From the NCBI GenBank assembly GCA_902773305.1, contig CACYEB010000086.1, positions 1 to 17,518 on the forward strand: a stretch of 17,518 nucleotides of DNA, written 5' to 3'. Positions within the stretch are counted from its first letter, which is position 1, and the number at the start of each line of letters is the position of its first letter. Origin of the DNA: an uncultured Bacteroidia bacterium (GTDB taxonomy: Bacteria; Bacteroidota; Bacteroidia; Bacteroidales; UBA932). The position numbers and the translations under genes are program-made. This document shows, piece by piece, positions 7,901-14,478 of the stretch. The notes beneath the pieces are model-generated. The model was given only the letters and a program-made list of their open reading frames with translations. It was not told the DNA's origin and did not search any database.

Positions 7901-9142
7901 TCTTGCTTCAGCAATATCTACAAGGTTTCTGACAAGGAAATCTGGAACGTCCGGAACATATTGCGCAAGCGCCTTATAGACAATGTGAAGAGAATCCTGT
8001 CAGACACCAAGTCCACTGCCCACTATTCTCCCAGCCAGATTGTCAAGATCAAATCAACCCTGCGCAGCGACGTGCTCACCATCGGCTTCGCCCGCCGCTT
8101 TGCAACTTACAAGCGCGCATTCCTGCTGTTCAAGGACCTCGGCCGCCTGTCCAAGATTGTCAACAATCCCGAAAGGCCCGTCCAGTTCCTGTTTGCAGGA
8201 AAGGCACATCCCGCCGACAAGGCCGGCAGCGATCTTATCAAACGCATCGTAGAGATATCCAAAATGCCCGAATTCATCGGCAAGGTGGTGTTTGTTCCCA
8301 ACTATGACATCACCCTGGCCAAGATGCTGGTGCAGGGCGTAGATATATGGATGAACAATCCGACCCGCCTGCAGGAGGCCTCCGGCACCAGCGGCGAAAA
8401 GGCTGTGATGAACGGTGTAATGCACTTCTCCGTGCTTGACGGATGGTGGGTAGAGGGCTACAAGGAGGGCGCCGGCTGGGCGCTGCCTATGGAGCGCACC
8501 TACGAAAAGCAGGAATATCAGGACGATCTGGACAGCGCAATGATATACAACATTATCCAGAATGAAATAACCCCCGTCTTCTATAACAAGGACTGGGACA
8601 AGGATTATTCTCCGGAGTGGATCAAGTTTATCAAGAATACCATTGCCAAGGTTGCCTGCGACTTTACCACCAACCGTATGATGGAGGACTATCTGAACCG
8701 CTACTACATACCTCAGTCAAAGCGTTTCAAAAAGATGACGGACAAGGACTTCCTCAAGGCCCGCGAGATTGCCCGCTGGAAGAAGCGTATGTACCGCGCC
8801 TGGCCGGACATCCAGATCCGCCGCTTCGACACACTCGGCGACGGTGCCGTCCGCTACAATCTTGGCGAGAATCACTACTGGGAGGTTGAAGTATTCCTGG
8901 CAGGCCTGACTCCCGACGAAATCGGCATCGAATGCGTCATCACACAACAGGACAGCAAGGGCAAGGACCACATCAGCGAAGTTCATCAGTTCGAAGTCGT
9001 CAGCTTTGAGGACTGCGTGGCGACATACCGCACCAACCTGACTCCCGCCAAGGTGGGCACCTACCAGTTTGCTACCAGAATGTTTGCAAAGAGTCCCGAT
9101 ATGGCTCACAGGCAAGACTTTGAACTTGTAAGATGGCTGTAA
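4907..9142 (+). CDS. Fused GT3 glycogen synthase - GT35 alpha-glucan phosphorylase
   Basis: One open frame of 1411 residues contains two complete enzymes. Residues 1-550 are a eukaryote-like GT3 glycogen synthase: LFEVSWEVCNKVGGIHTVL (11-29) is the donor loop, followed by FHEWMAGAG (161-169), TTHATVVGR (185-193), VTPNGI (259-264) and the E-x7-E pair Glu434/Glu442 in EPWGYTPLE. From about 575 starts a GT35 phosphorylase of the GlgP type, with a DUF3417-like lead-in (NLWWCWNDEA, 591-600), FCMEYGLD (669-676), SGGLGILAGDF (683-693), the HCNEGHAAF loop (831-839), FARRFATYKR (1061-1070) and EASGTSGEK (1157-1165), whose Lys1165 is the expected PLP lysine. Residues 1300-1411 look like the beta-sandwich tail seen on this phosphorylase type. 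The chain would both extend glucan (probably from UDP-glucose) and phosphorolyse it to glucose-1-phosphate. Its stop overlaps ribF by 10 nt. Confidence 0.92.
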   Translation: MKKEIKTPDYLFEVSWEVCNKVGGIHTVLATKALNLSKELEDKHIHIGPDVWMHTRQNPEFIVDNELFKSWRELAAHEGLRVRVGRWNIPGKPVAILVDFKTFIASKDKIFANYWERYGVDSLNGNWEYIEAFLFGYASGKVIESFSRYYIRSSSKIVAQFHEWMAGAGIMYIKENQLPIGTVFTTHATVVGRCMACKHIPFYKELPTMDGDTLAKEYGVMDRHSVEKAAAHNADIFTTVSDLTANECRILLGRNPDIVTPNGIAGSYTPSKKDFEKLRSEARRSLLAVASAMSDKQYDDSTEIVWIGGRYEYETKGINVFIDSLAKAARSNPARQIAAFIMVPSGNNGPDKELVEKLSGRASNYTTNVTHYLMDDYDCIRRQLKDVGLENAPDSKVDVFFVPSYLNGDDGIFGKTYISLLSGADLTVFPSYYEPWGYTPLESLAFYIPTVTTTLTGFGLWVKDHYNGSEPPCGISIIERNDFNYDEVVDKVAECILRFGTISKEDYAACAANAREVASLALWENNIDYYKSAYDMAIGKVIEKFGEYPLLQEEGDQSYRKQIANRPNWNSILVNRSLPARLSALEDLSRNLWWCWNDEAIALFKSIDPALWDECKGNPILMLDNIPMSQYKLLEQDRDFMARLKRVHAQFTEYMKGKQLRKGPKVAYFCMEYGLDTSLKIYSGGLGILAGDFIKEASDMGVHMNAVGLLYKYGYFTQRLSGDGDQVAVYDQQIFRETPAQPILDKDGRWLTVSVALPGRNLYIRVWKVEVGRTDLFLLDTDFEDNLPEDRTITHQLYGGSWENRLKQEILLGLGGIRALEALGIKAEVYHCNEGHAAFTGIERIRMYVENDHLSFAEAMEIVRSSSLFTTHTPVPAGHDFFSEDMMRVYFGQFPDRLKIDWHTFMGLGRYNINDPGEKFSMSVLAANISQGINGVSWLHGKVSQDILAGMWPGYLPEEVNVGYVTNGVHYPTWTAPEWKAIHATVFGKEFFTHHYDKSCFSNIYKVSDKEIWNVRNILRKRLIDNVKRILSDTKSTAHYSPSQIVKIKSTLRSDVLTIGFARRFATYKRAFLLFKDLGRLSKIVNNPERPVQFLFAGKAHPADKAGSDLIKRIVEISKMPEFIGKVVFVPNYDITLAKMLVQGVDIWMNNPTRLQEASGTSGEKAVMNGVMHFSVLDGWWVEGYKEGAGWALPMERTYEKQEYQDDLDSAMIYNIIQNEITPVFYNKDWDKDYSPEWIKFIKNTIAKVACDFTTNRMMEDYLNRYYIPQSKRFKKMTDKDFLKAREIARWKKRMYRAWPDIQIRRFDTLGDGAVRYNLGENHYWEVEVFLAGLTPDEIGIECVITQQDSKGKDHISEVHQFEVVSFEDCVATYRTNLTPAKVGTYQFATRMFAKSPDMAHRQDFELVRWL

Positions 9143-10020
9143 TCTCAACCACAGGATTCTTTGACGGGGTGCACACCGGCCACCGCAAGGTGATTGACAC
9201 CCTCTGCCGCACCGCAGCAGAACGCGGGGCAGAGAGTGCCGTGGTCACTTTCTGGCCGCACCCCCGCAATGTCCTGCGCCAGGATGCACGCGAACTGCGG
9301 CTGCTCAACTCTCTGGACGAGAAGAAAGAGTTGCTTAAAGCGTGCGGGGTAGACCAGGTGCACGTGCTCGACTTCACAAAGGAACTGAGCCGCACCAGCT
9401 GCGAACAATTCTTAAGGCAGTACATCATCGGAGAGTTGGGATCATCAGCTATGATAGTGGGCTACGACCACCATCTGGGCAATCCGCAGTTCTCTACCGA
9501 CATCGCCGCTGTCGCTGCGTCGCTGAATCTTGAGACCATCAAGGCTGGCAGCGTCTCCGACCAGTACAACACCATCAGTTCTACATACATCCGGAATCTG
9601 GTAGCCACCGGAGGGATAGAGAGGGCGAATAAACTGCTGGGCTACGAATACAGCCTGCGGGGAGTGGTAGTGAGCGGCAACGGCATCGGCCGCCGCATCA
9701 ATTTCCCGACGGCCAATATGCAGCTTTACGAGCCCCTCAAGGTGATTCCGGAGCGGGGTGTATACGCCGTCAAGGTCTATGTAGAGGGAGGCAGCTACTA
9801 CGGTGTCTGCAACATCGGAGTGAGACCAACCATAAGCGACGACCGCTCCCTGGTCATTGAGACTCACATCATAGATTTCACAGAGGAGATTTACGGTCTT
9901 GACATCCGCTTCGACTATTGTACGAAACTGCGGTCTGAACAGAAATTCGCCTCGCTCGACCTGCTCAAATCGCAACTGGAATACGACGTTCAGCAAACCC
10001 GCCGGTACTTCGGCATTTAA
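9133..10020 (+). CDS. ribF: Bifunctional riboflavin kinase / FAD synthetase
   Basis: A protein of 295 residues that makes FMN from riboflavin and then FAD in the cytosol. The N-terminal FAD-synthetase (nucleotidyltransferase) domain has GFFDGVHTGH (8-17) with the HxGH motif, TFWPHPRNVL (39-48), GYDHHLG (110-116) and ISSTYIR (148-154). The C-terminal kinase domain starts near residue 175 with GNGIGRRINFPTANM (182-196), whose PTAN binds ATP/Mg, then ERGVYAVKV and YCTKLRSEQKFASLDLL. The loop after GYDHHLG reads NPQFST where many homologues have an Arg/Gly-rich segment, a modest deviation. The start ATG lies inside the last codons of the phosphorylase (10-nt overlap), indicating co-transcription and probable translational coupling. 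Confidence 0.93.
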   Translation: MAVISTTGFFDGVHTGHRKVIDTLCRTAAERGAESAVVTFWPHPRNVLRQDARELRLLNSLDEKKELLKACGVDQVHVLDFTKELSRTSCEQFLRQYIIGELGSSAMIVGYDHHLGNPQFSTDIAAVAASLNLETIKAGSVSDQYNTISSTYIRNLVATGGIERANKLLGYEYSLRGVVVSGNGIGRRINFPTANMQLYEPLKVIPERGVYAVKVYVEGGSYYGVCNIGVRPTISDDRSLVIETHIIDFTEEIYGLDIRFDYCTKLRSEQKFASLDLLKSQLEYDVQQTRRYFGI

Positions 10021-10036
10021 TATCACCCGTCAAGAT

Positions 10037-10411
10037 ATGGACAGTACAGCTGTAATAGTAGTCATAGTTTGGGTAGCGATGCTTCTGATCGGCATAGCCG
10101 CATCGGTCCGCAAAGCCAGGAAAAAGATGCTGGAACAAAGTTCCTCCCCTACCGGAAAGATGCAGGGGCAGCCACGCCCGTCCTGGCCGCAAGTGCGATA
10201 CGACACCACCGGACCGGAGATCAAACGCAAACGGAAAGTGGCAGCCGAAGGGAGCCTTGAAAACATTCAGGATGAGTCCCCGGTAAAAGCCGCATCCGCG
10301 GGCTCCAAGGAGAATGTCGACCCCCAGAAGAGCGGTACCGGTACCGATTTCGATCCGGAGAAGATGATTATCTACTCCGAAATCATGAAACCCGGCTACG
10401 AAAAATATTAG
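10037..10411 (+). CDS. Small single-pass membrane protein, unknown function
   Basis: A 124-residue protein that I do not recognise as a named family. Residues 5-24 form one hydrophobic helix (VIVVIVWVAMLLIGIAASV), followed at once by a basic cluster (RKARKK), so the long tail should face the cytoplasm. The middle (about 30-100) is polar, rich in Ser, Gly, Lys and Glu, and looks disordered. The last 20 residues (DPEKMIIYSEIMKPGYEKY) look like a short conserved C-terminal motif. Similar 'IYSEIL(K)P' tails occur in small Bacteroidales proteins, from general recollection. The ATG at 10037 lies 16 nt after ribF and puts the helix right at the N-terminus; longer in-frame versions would run back into ribF. 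Its composition matches its neighbours. Confidence 0.65.
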   Translation: MDSTAVIVVIVWVAMLLIGIAASVRKARKKMLEQSSSPTGKMQGQPRPSWPQVRYDTTGPEIKRKRKVAAEGSLENIQDESPVKAASAGSKENVDPQKSGTGTDFDPEKMIIYSEIMKPGYEKY

Positions 10412-10433
10412 CGCTGTTATTCCAAAAAATTAC

Positions 10434-10441
10434 TATATTTG
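10434..10441 (+). promoter_or_regulatory. -7 box of the greA promoter
   Basis: TATATTTG is a perfect TAnnTTTG box in the 101-base gap between the small membrane protein and greA. No clear TTTG -33 element sits at the ideal spacing, so the call rests on the -7 box. Transcription would start near 10446, giving greA a leader of about 65 nt. Confidence 0.55.
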
Positions 10442-10460
10442 TATCGGATTATTGCAAAAG

Positions 10461-10493
10461 GGTCCCCATCAATAGGGGATTCTTTAATTTTTT
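10461..10493 (+). terminator. Terminator-like hairpin in the greA leader
   Basis: TCCCC (10463-10467) pairs with GGGGA (10475-10479) around a 7-nt loop, and two extra G-T pairs can extend the base. It is followed by a T-rich tract (10481-10493) interrupted by single C and AA. It lies between the candidate greA promoter and the greA start, so it could stop read-through from the upstream operon, attenuate greA, or both. The short stem makes strong intrinsic termination uncertain. Confidence 0.45.
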
Positions 10494-10512
10494 ATCAGTT
10501 TTTTAAGAAGAA

Positions 10513-10983
10513 ATGGCAGAGATTCACTATTTGACCCAGAAAGGTCTGGACGACCTTAAACAGCAGTTGGCAGAGGCTATCGCGCAGCGTCCGGTCATAT
10601 CCAAGGCGATTGCCGAGGCACGTGACAAGGGCGATCTGAGCGAGAATGCAGAATATGACGCAGCCCGTGAAGCACAGGGCCTTCTGGAGCTCAAGATAAG
10701 CAAACTGCAGGATACCCTGGCCACCGCGCGCGTCATTGACGAAAGCAAGCTGGACACCGAGACCGTGCAGATGCTCAACAAGGTCAAGATCAAAAACACC
10801 GCCAACGGTGCGGTGATGGAATATACGATAGTCGGAGAGAGCGAGGCCAATTTCCGCGAGGGCAAGCTTGCGGTGGGCACCCCCATCGCCAAGGCCCTTC
10901 TGGGCCACAAAAAGGGCGAAGTAGTGGACGTCCAGGTCCCCTCCGGCCTCATCAAGTTTGAAATCATTGATATATCCATCTGA
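10513..10983 (+). CDS. greA: Transcription elongation factor GreA
   Basis: A protein of 156 residues, the normal length. It enters the secondary channel of RNA polymerase and stimulates cleavage of backtracked RNA. The N-terminal coiled coil is visible, and its tip DKGDLSENAEYDAARE (38-53) carries the acidic residues Asp41 and Glu44 that coordinate the catalytic metal. The C-terminal FKBP-like domain is seen in EYTIVGESEA and in the closing VPSGLIKFEIIDI. It starts a new transcription unit and is followed after 2 nt by the HIT gene. The leader hairpin just upstream may regulate it. Confidence 0.96.
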   Translation: MAEIHYLTQKGLDDLKQQLAEAIAQRPVISKAIAEARDKGDLSENAEYDAAREAQGLLELKISKLQDTLATARVIDESKLDTETVQMLNKVKIKNTANGAVMEYTIVGESEANFREGKLAVGTPIAKALLGHKKGEVVDVQVPSGLIKFEIIDISI

Positions 10984-10985
10984 TT

Positions 10986-11381
10986 ATGGCAACGATTTTT
11001 TCAAAGATAGCGGCAGGAGAGATTCCCTCCTGGAAGGTTGCAGAAGACGAGAACTACTATGCATTCCTGGACATCAACCCCCTGGCCGAAGGCCACACTC
11101 TGGTGATTCCCAAAAAAGAGGTCGACTATATTTTCGATCTTGACGACGACACCTATCTGGGCCTGACCGCATTTGCCAAGAAAGTGGCAGTTGCCCTGAA
11201 AAAGGCGATTCCCTGCAAGCGGATCGGGGTTGCAGTGCTTGGAATGGAGGTCCCCCACACCCATATCCACCTGGTCCCCCTTCAGAGCGAACGTGACCTT
11301 GACTTCACAAAAGAGAAGAAGCAGCTTTCGCCGGAGCGTTTCAAAGAGATTGCAGAGGCAATTGCCGCAAATATAGAATAG
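10986..11381 (+). CDS. HIT-family (histidine triad) nucleotide hydrolase
   Basis: A protein of 131 residues of the HINT/HIT type, typically a purine nucleoside phosphoramidase or AMP-lysine hydrolase in the cytosol. The N-terminus IFSKIAAGEIP (4-14) and AFLDINPLAEGHTLVIPK (26-43) are classic. The histidine triad HTHIHLVP (91-98) supplies the catalytic His residues (91, 93, 95). The gene sits 2 nt behind greA and 7 nt ahead of the thioredoxin-fold lipoprotein, with no Shine-Dalgarno of its own. The exact substrate is unknown. Confidence 0.92.
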   Translation: MATIFSKIAAGEIPSWKVAEDENYYAFLDINPLAEGHTLVIPKKEVDYIFDLDDDTYLGLTAFAKKVAVALKKAIPCKRIGVAVLGMEVPHTHIHLVPLQSERDLDFTKEKKQLSPERFKEIAEAIAANIE

Positions 11382-11388
11382 GCCGGCT

Positions 11389-12495
11389 ATGAAGAAGACA
11401 CTCATCGTCCTGGCCGCCCTGCTGATAGCGGTATCCTGCAACCGGCCCTCCGCCGTTGTTGACCTGAACCTGAAAGATGCCCCCGGGACCGATGTACAGC
11501 TGTACAGGCTGGACATCAACAAGCTCAGCCTCGTGGACAGTCTCGCCACCGACCGGAACGGGCACCTGCACTATAAGATATCCCTTGCCGACGATGTCAA
11601 CCCTGCATTCTACTATTTCTACCGAGGCGGCACCAAGATTGCCGGACTGGTAGCATCAAACGGCGACCGCATTTTAGTGGACGCCGACACCCTTGGCAAA
11701 TACAAGGTGGACGGGAGCGAAGATTCCCGCCTGCTGGCCCTTATGGACTCCCGCCTGGCGGAAAGTGTCGCCGAAATAGAGCGGATACTGGCAGAATCGC
11801 CGGAAGACGAAGGCGTACAACTGAGCAGGGTGTACATAAACCACAAGCGCGCCCTGCTTCGCCAGATAATGGAGAATCCTTGCTCCATCACCTCCGCCGC
11901 CGCATTGTTCCAGAAATTCAACGACCGGCTCTATACTTTCCAGGAACCGACCGATGTATATATCTTCAAGGTTATCCGCGACTCGCTCAAGACGGTTTAT
12001 CCAAACAGCGAGTATGTCACCGCAGTGACCAAGGCCATCGAATCGCGTGACAATCAGGATAAACTTACGAAGTTGCTCTCCGAGGCTCCTGTCGGCGTAC
12101 CCGAAATCAAGATGAACGACGTCTACGGCCGGGAACACGCCCTCTCCGAATTCAAAGGCAAGGTAATCCTGCTCTCATTCTGGAGTGCGGCTCAGGATGA
12201 GCACAAGATCTTCAACCAGGAACTGGTTCCCATATATGAAAAATATCACGACCGTGGCTTTGAGATCTACCAGGTCTGCGTCGATGACAAGACCCAGTGG
12301 GCAACCATCGTCCGCAACCAGAACCTTCCGTGGATATGTGTCAACGACGGGCTTGGCATCGCCTCCCCCTCCGTGGCGGCATACAACCTCAACTCGATAC
12401 CCACGATGTTCATCATCAGCCGCGAAAGCGACATCCTGGCCAAGGATGTCTATGACCCGGCCGAGATAGAGAAGATACTTCAGAGGAACCTTTAA
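11389..12495 (+). CDS. Thioredoxin-fold (TlpA/AhpC-TSA-like) lipoprotein lacking CxxC
   Basis: A 368-residue exported lipoprotein: a signal peptide with lipobox AVSC, Cys17 being the predicted lipidation site. Residues 20-110 resemble the DUF4369-type beta domain often found in front of Bacteroidota TlpA-like proteins. A helical stretch (110-235) follows, then a thioredoxin-like domain from about 235: VGVPEIKMNDVYGREHALSEF, VILLSFWSAAQ (259-269), YQVCVDD, and SIPTMFII (337-343) with the cis-Pro loop (Pro338). Where a redox-active member has CxxC, this protein reads QDEH (269-272), so thiol exchange at the usual site is impossible. The other cysteines (165, 297, 317) are not in a CxxC. It might act as a binding or chaperone-like envelope protein; that is inference. 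It ends convergently with glgB, sharing stop bases. Confidence 0.82.
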   Translation: MKKTLIVLAALLIAVSCNRPSAVVDLNLKDAPGTDVQLYRLDINKLSLVDSLATDRNGHLHYKISLADDVNPAFYYFYRGGTKIAGLVASNGDRILVDADTLGKYKVDGSEDSRLLALMDSRLAESVAEIERILAESPEDEGVQLSRVYINHKRALLRQIMENPCSITSAAALFQKFNDRLYTFQEPTDVYIFKVIRDSLKTVYPNSEYVTAVTKAIESRDNQDKLTKLLSEAPVGVPEIKMNDVYGREHALSEFKGKVILLSFWSAAQDEHKIFNQELVPIYEKYHDRGFEIYQVCVDDKTQWATIVRNQNLPWICVNDGLGIASPSVAAYNLNSIPTMFIISRESDILAKDVYDPAEIEKILQRNL

Positions 12496-14474
12496 GACAG
12501 TTTCTTAAGCACCAGAACGGTTCTGGAAGGGAGATACAGTTGCAGCAACTGGTCTCCCTTTCTGTTTGTCAGGGTTGAATGGACCACGGTGTCGTCGTTG
12601 CGGCTGAAACCGTCGTATTTAGCATCATCGCTATCCATAACCACTTTCCAGCTTCCTTCCGGAGCCGCGAAGGCGTAGTCGGCAAAGGAGTGCTCGGGAT
12701 TGAAGTTGAATACGAAAAGATAATCGCCGCGGGTGAATGCGAGCACCTTGGAATAGTCGTCTGCGCACCAGCAGTAATGGCCTTTTGCCAGCAGGTTCTC
12801 TTCTGCAAACAGGTGGATCATATCCCTGTCAAACTCGCGGAGCGCCTTGTAATGCAAATCGTCCCGGTCGCTGATGCTCCATATCCTGCGGGCGTGGGCA
12901 TACGACCATCCGTTCCCCTCTCGGGGAAAATCTATCCATTCGGGGTGGCCGAACTCGTTTCCCATAAAATTGAGGTAGCCGTCACCGGCGGTGGCCAGGG
13001 TCACAAGCCTTATCATCTTGTGCAAAGCCAGGCCCCTGTCCACGATCTGGCTTTGCGAGGCCTTGTCCATCGAATAGTACATCTCCTTGTCTATCAGACG
13101 GAAGATTATGGTCTTGTCGCCCACCAGCGCCTGGTCGTGGCACTCGGCATAGCTCACGGTTTTCTCGTCGGCACGCTTGTTGGTGAGCTCGTACCAGAGG
13201 GAATGCATATTCCAGTCGTGGTCGTCCTGCTCCTTGATTATCTTGATCCACATATCGGGCACTCCCATACTCATACGGAAATCGAACCCCACACCGCCCG
13301 AAGCGACCGGAGCGGCAAGCCCGGCCATTCCGCTCATATCCTCCGCTATGGTGATGCTGAAGGGTTTTATCTCCTTTATCAGCATATTGGCAAGCGCCAG
13401 GTAAGTTACTGCATCCTCGTCCACCCCGTCGCCGAAATACTGCGCATAAGAAGAGAAATCACGCCCCAGGCCGTGGTCCAGGTAGAGCATACTGGTGACT
13501 CCGTCGAAACGGAAACCGTCCAGATGAAACTCTTCCATCCAGTACTTGCAATTGGAGAGCAGGAAAAAGACGGTCTCCTCTTTGCCGTAGTCAAAGCAGC
13601 GGGAGTCCCAGGCGGGGTGATTGCCCCGCGCCCCTTCGTGGAAATAAGTCGTGTAGGAACCGTCCAGCCGGCTGAGCCCCTCCAGCTCGTTTTTGACCGC
13701 GTGGGAATGTACGATGTCCATAATTACGGCGATGCCGCGGCCGTGGGCATCATCTACCAGACGCTTGAACTCCTCGGGAGTGCCGTAACGGCTCGAGAGA
13801 GCGAAGAAGTTGGAGACCTGATAACCGAACGAACCGTAGTAAGGATGCTCCTGAAGCGCCATTATCTGAATGGTATTGTAACCAAGGTCGGCGATGCGGG
13901 GGAGCACGTTTTCCCTGAAATAATTGAAACCTGCCACCCCTTCCTCTTCCGAACTCATACCTATATGAGCCTCGTAGATAAGGGGATTGGAAATCCTGAC
14001 GGGGGAATCGTGACGCCACTTGTATGGCTTTTCGGGAGCCCATACCTGAGCCGAATATACCTTGGTTTCCACGTCCTGCACGCACCGGGTGGCATAGGCC
14101 GGGATGCGTTCCCCGCTGCCCCCGGGCCATTCCACCAACCATTTGTAGAGACTGCCGTGAGCTATCTTGTCTTCAGGTACCCTGATCTCCCAGTTCCCGC
14201 CCCCGACATCCCTAAGGGCATACTCAGGACTCTTTTTCCAGCCGTTGAAATCGCCCGTCAGGTATATCGCCGAAGCATTCGGCGCCCACTCGCGGAAAAC
14301 CCAGCACCCCTCTTCCCTGTGCAGGGCATAAAAGAGGTGGTTGTTTGCCGCGTCATAGAGTTTCCCGGCAGCGGCGCACACGGTGTCGCGGGCCGCAAGG
14401 ATGCGCTGCTTGCGTGCCTCTATGGCGGCCTTGTACGGATTCAGCCAGGGGTCGTTGTCATACAGCATATTCAT
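12492..14474 (-). CDS. glgB: 1,4-alpha-glucan branching enzyme, GH13_8 type
   Basis: A protein of 660 residues that makes alpha-1,6 branches in glycogen. The N-terminal helix and CBM48 domain include REWAPNASAIYLTGDFNGW (61-79). The GH13 barrel has the four family regions: DIVHSH (253-258), GFRFDGVTSM (320-329) with nucleophile Asp324, TIAEDMSG (375-382) with acid/base Glu378, and ECHDQ (444-448) with His446 and Asp447. YYGSFGYQVSNFFA (212-225) and FMGNEFGHPEW are typical of the eukaryote-like branching enzymes found in Bacteroidota, in contrast to the longer E. coli type with an extra N-terminal module. The start at 14474 lies 4 nt after xseB; a second Met two codons on is an alternative. 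It is on the opposite strand from the other glycogen genes, at the end of the xseAB unit. Confidence 0.94.
   Translation of the reverse strand: MNMLYDNDPWLNPYKAAIEARKQRILAARDTVCAAAGKLYDAANNHLFYALHREEGCWVFREWAPNASAIYLTGDFNGWKKSPEYALRDVGGGNWEIRVPEDKIAHGSLYKWLVEWPGGSGERIPAYATRCVQDVETKVYSAQVWAPEKPYKWRHDSPVRISNPLIYEAHIGMSSEEEGVAGFNYFRENVLPRIADLGYNTIQIMALQEHPYYGSFGYQVSNFFALSSRYGTPEEFKRLVDDAHGRGIAVIMDIVHSHAVKNELEGLSRLDGSYTTYFHEGARGNHPAWDSRCFDYGKEETVFFLLSNCKYWMEEFHLDGFRFDGVTSMLYLDHGLGRDFSSYAQYFGDGVDEDAVTYLALANMLIKEIKPFSITIAEDMSGMAGLAAPVASGGVGFDFRMSMGVPDMWIKIIKEQDDHDWNMHSLWYELTNKRADEKTVSYAECHDQALVGDKTIIFRLIDKEMYYSMDKASQSQIVDRGLALHKMIRLVTLATAGDGYLNFMGNEFGHPEWIDFPREGNGWSYAHARRIWSISDRDDLHYKALREFDRDMIHLFAEENLLAKGHYCWCADDYSKVLAFTRGDYLFVFNFNPEHSFADYAFAAPEGSWKVVMDSDDAKYDGFSRNDDTVVHSTLTNRKGDQLLQLYLPSRTVLVLKKLS
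12512..12526. repeat. Inverted repeat at the convergent 3' ends
   Basis: CCAGAACGGTTCTGG forms a 6-bp stem with a 3-nt loop, 17 nt past the plus-strand stop and inside the last codons of glgB. There is no T tract on either side, so it is not a standard intrinsic terminator, but it could mark or stabilise the 3' ends of the plus-strand transcript. Confidence 0.4.
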
Positions 14475-14478
14475 AAGC

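Noticed and set aside
12512..12526. CCAGAACGGTTCTGG as an intrinsic bidirectional terminator
   Set aside because: The stem is only 6 bp and there is no T tract on either strand, so it is kept as an inverted repeat only.
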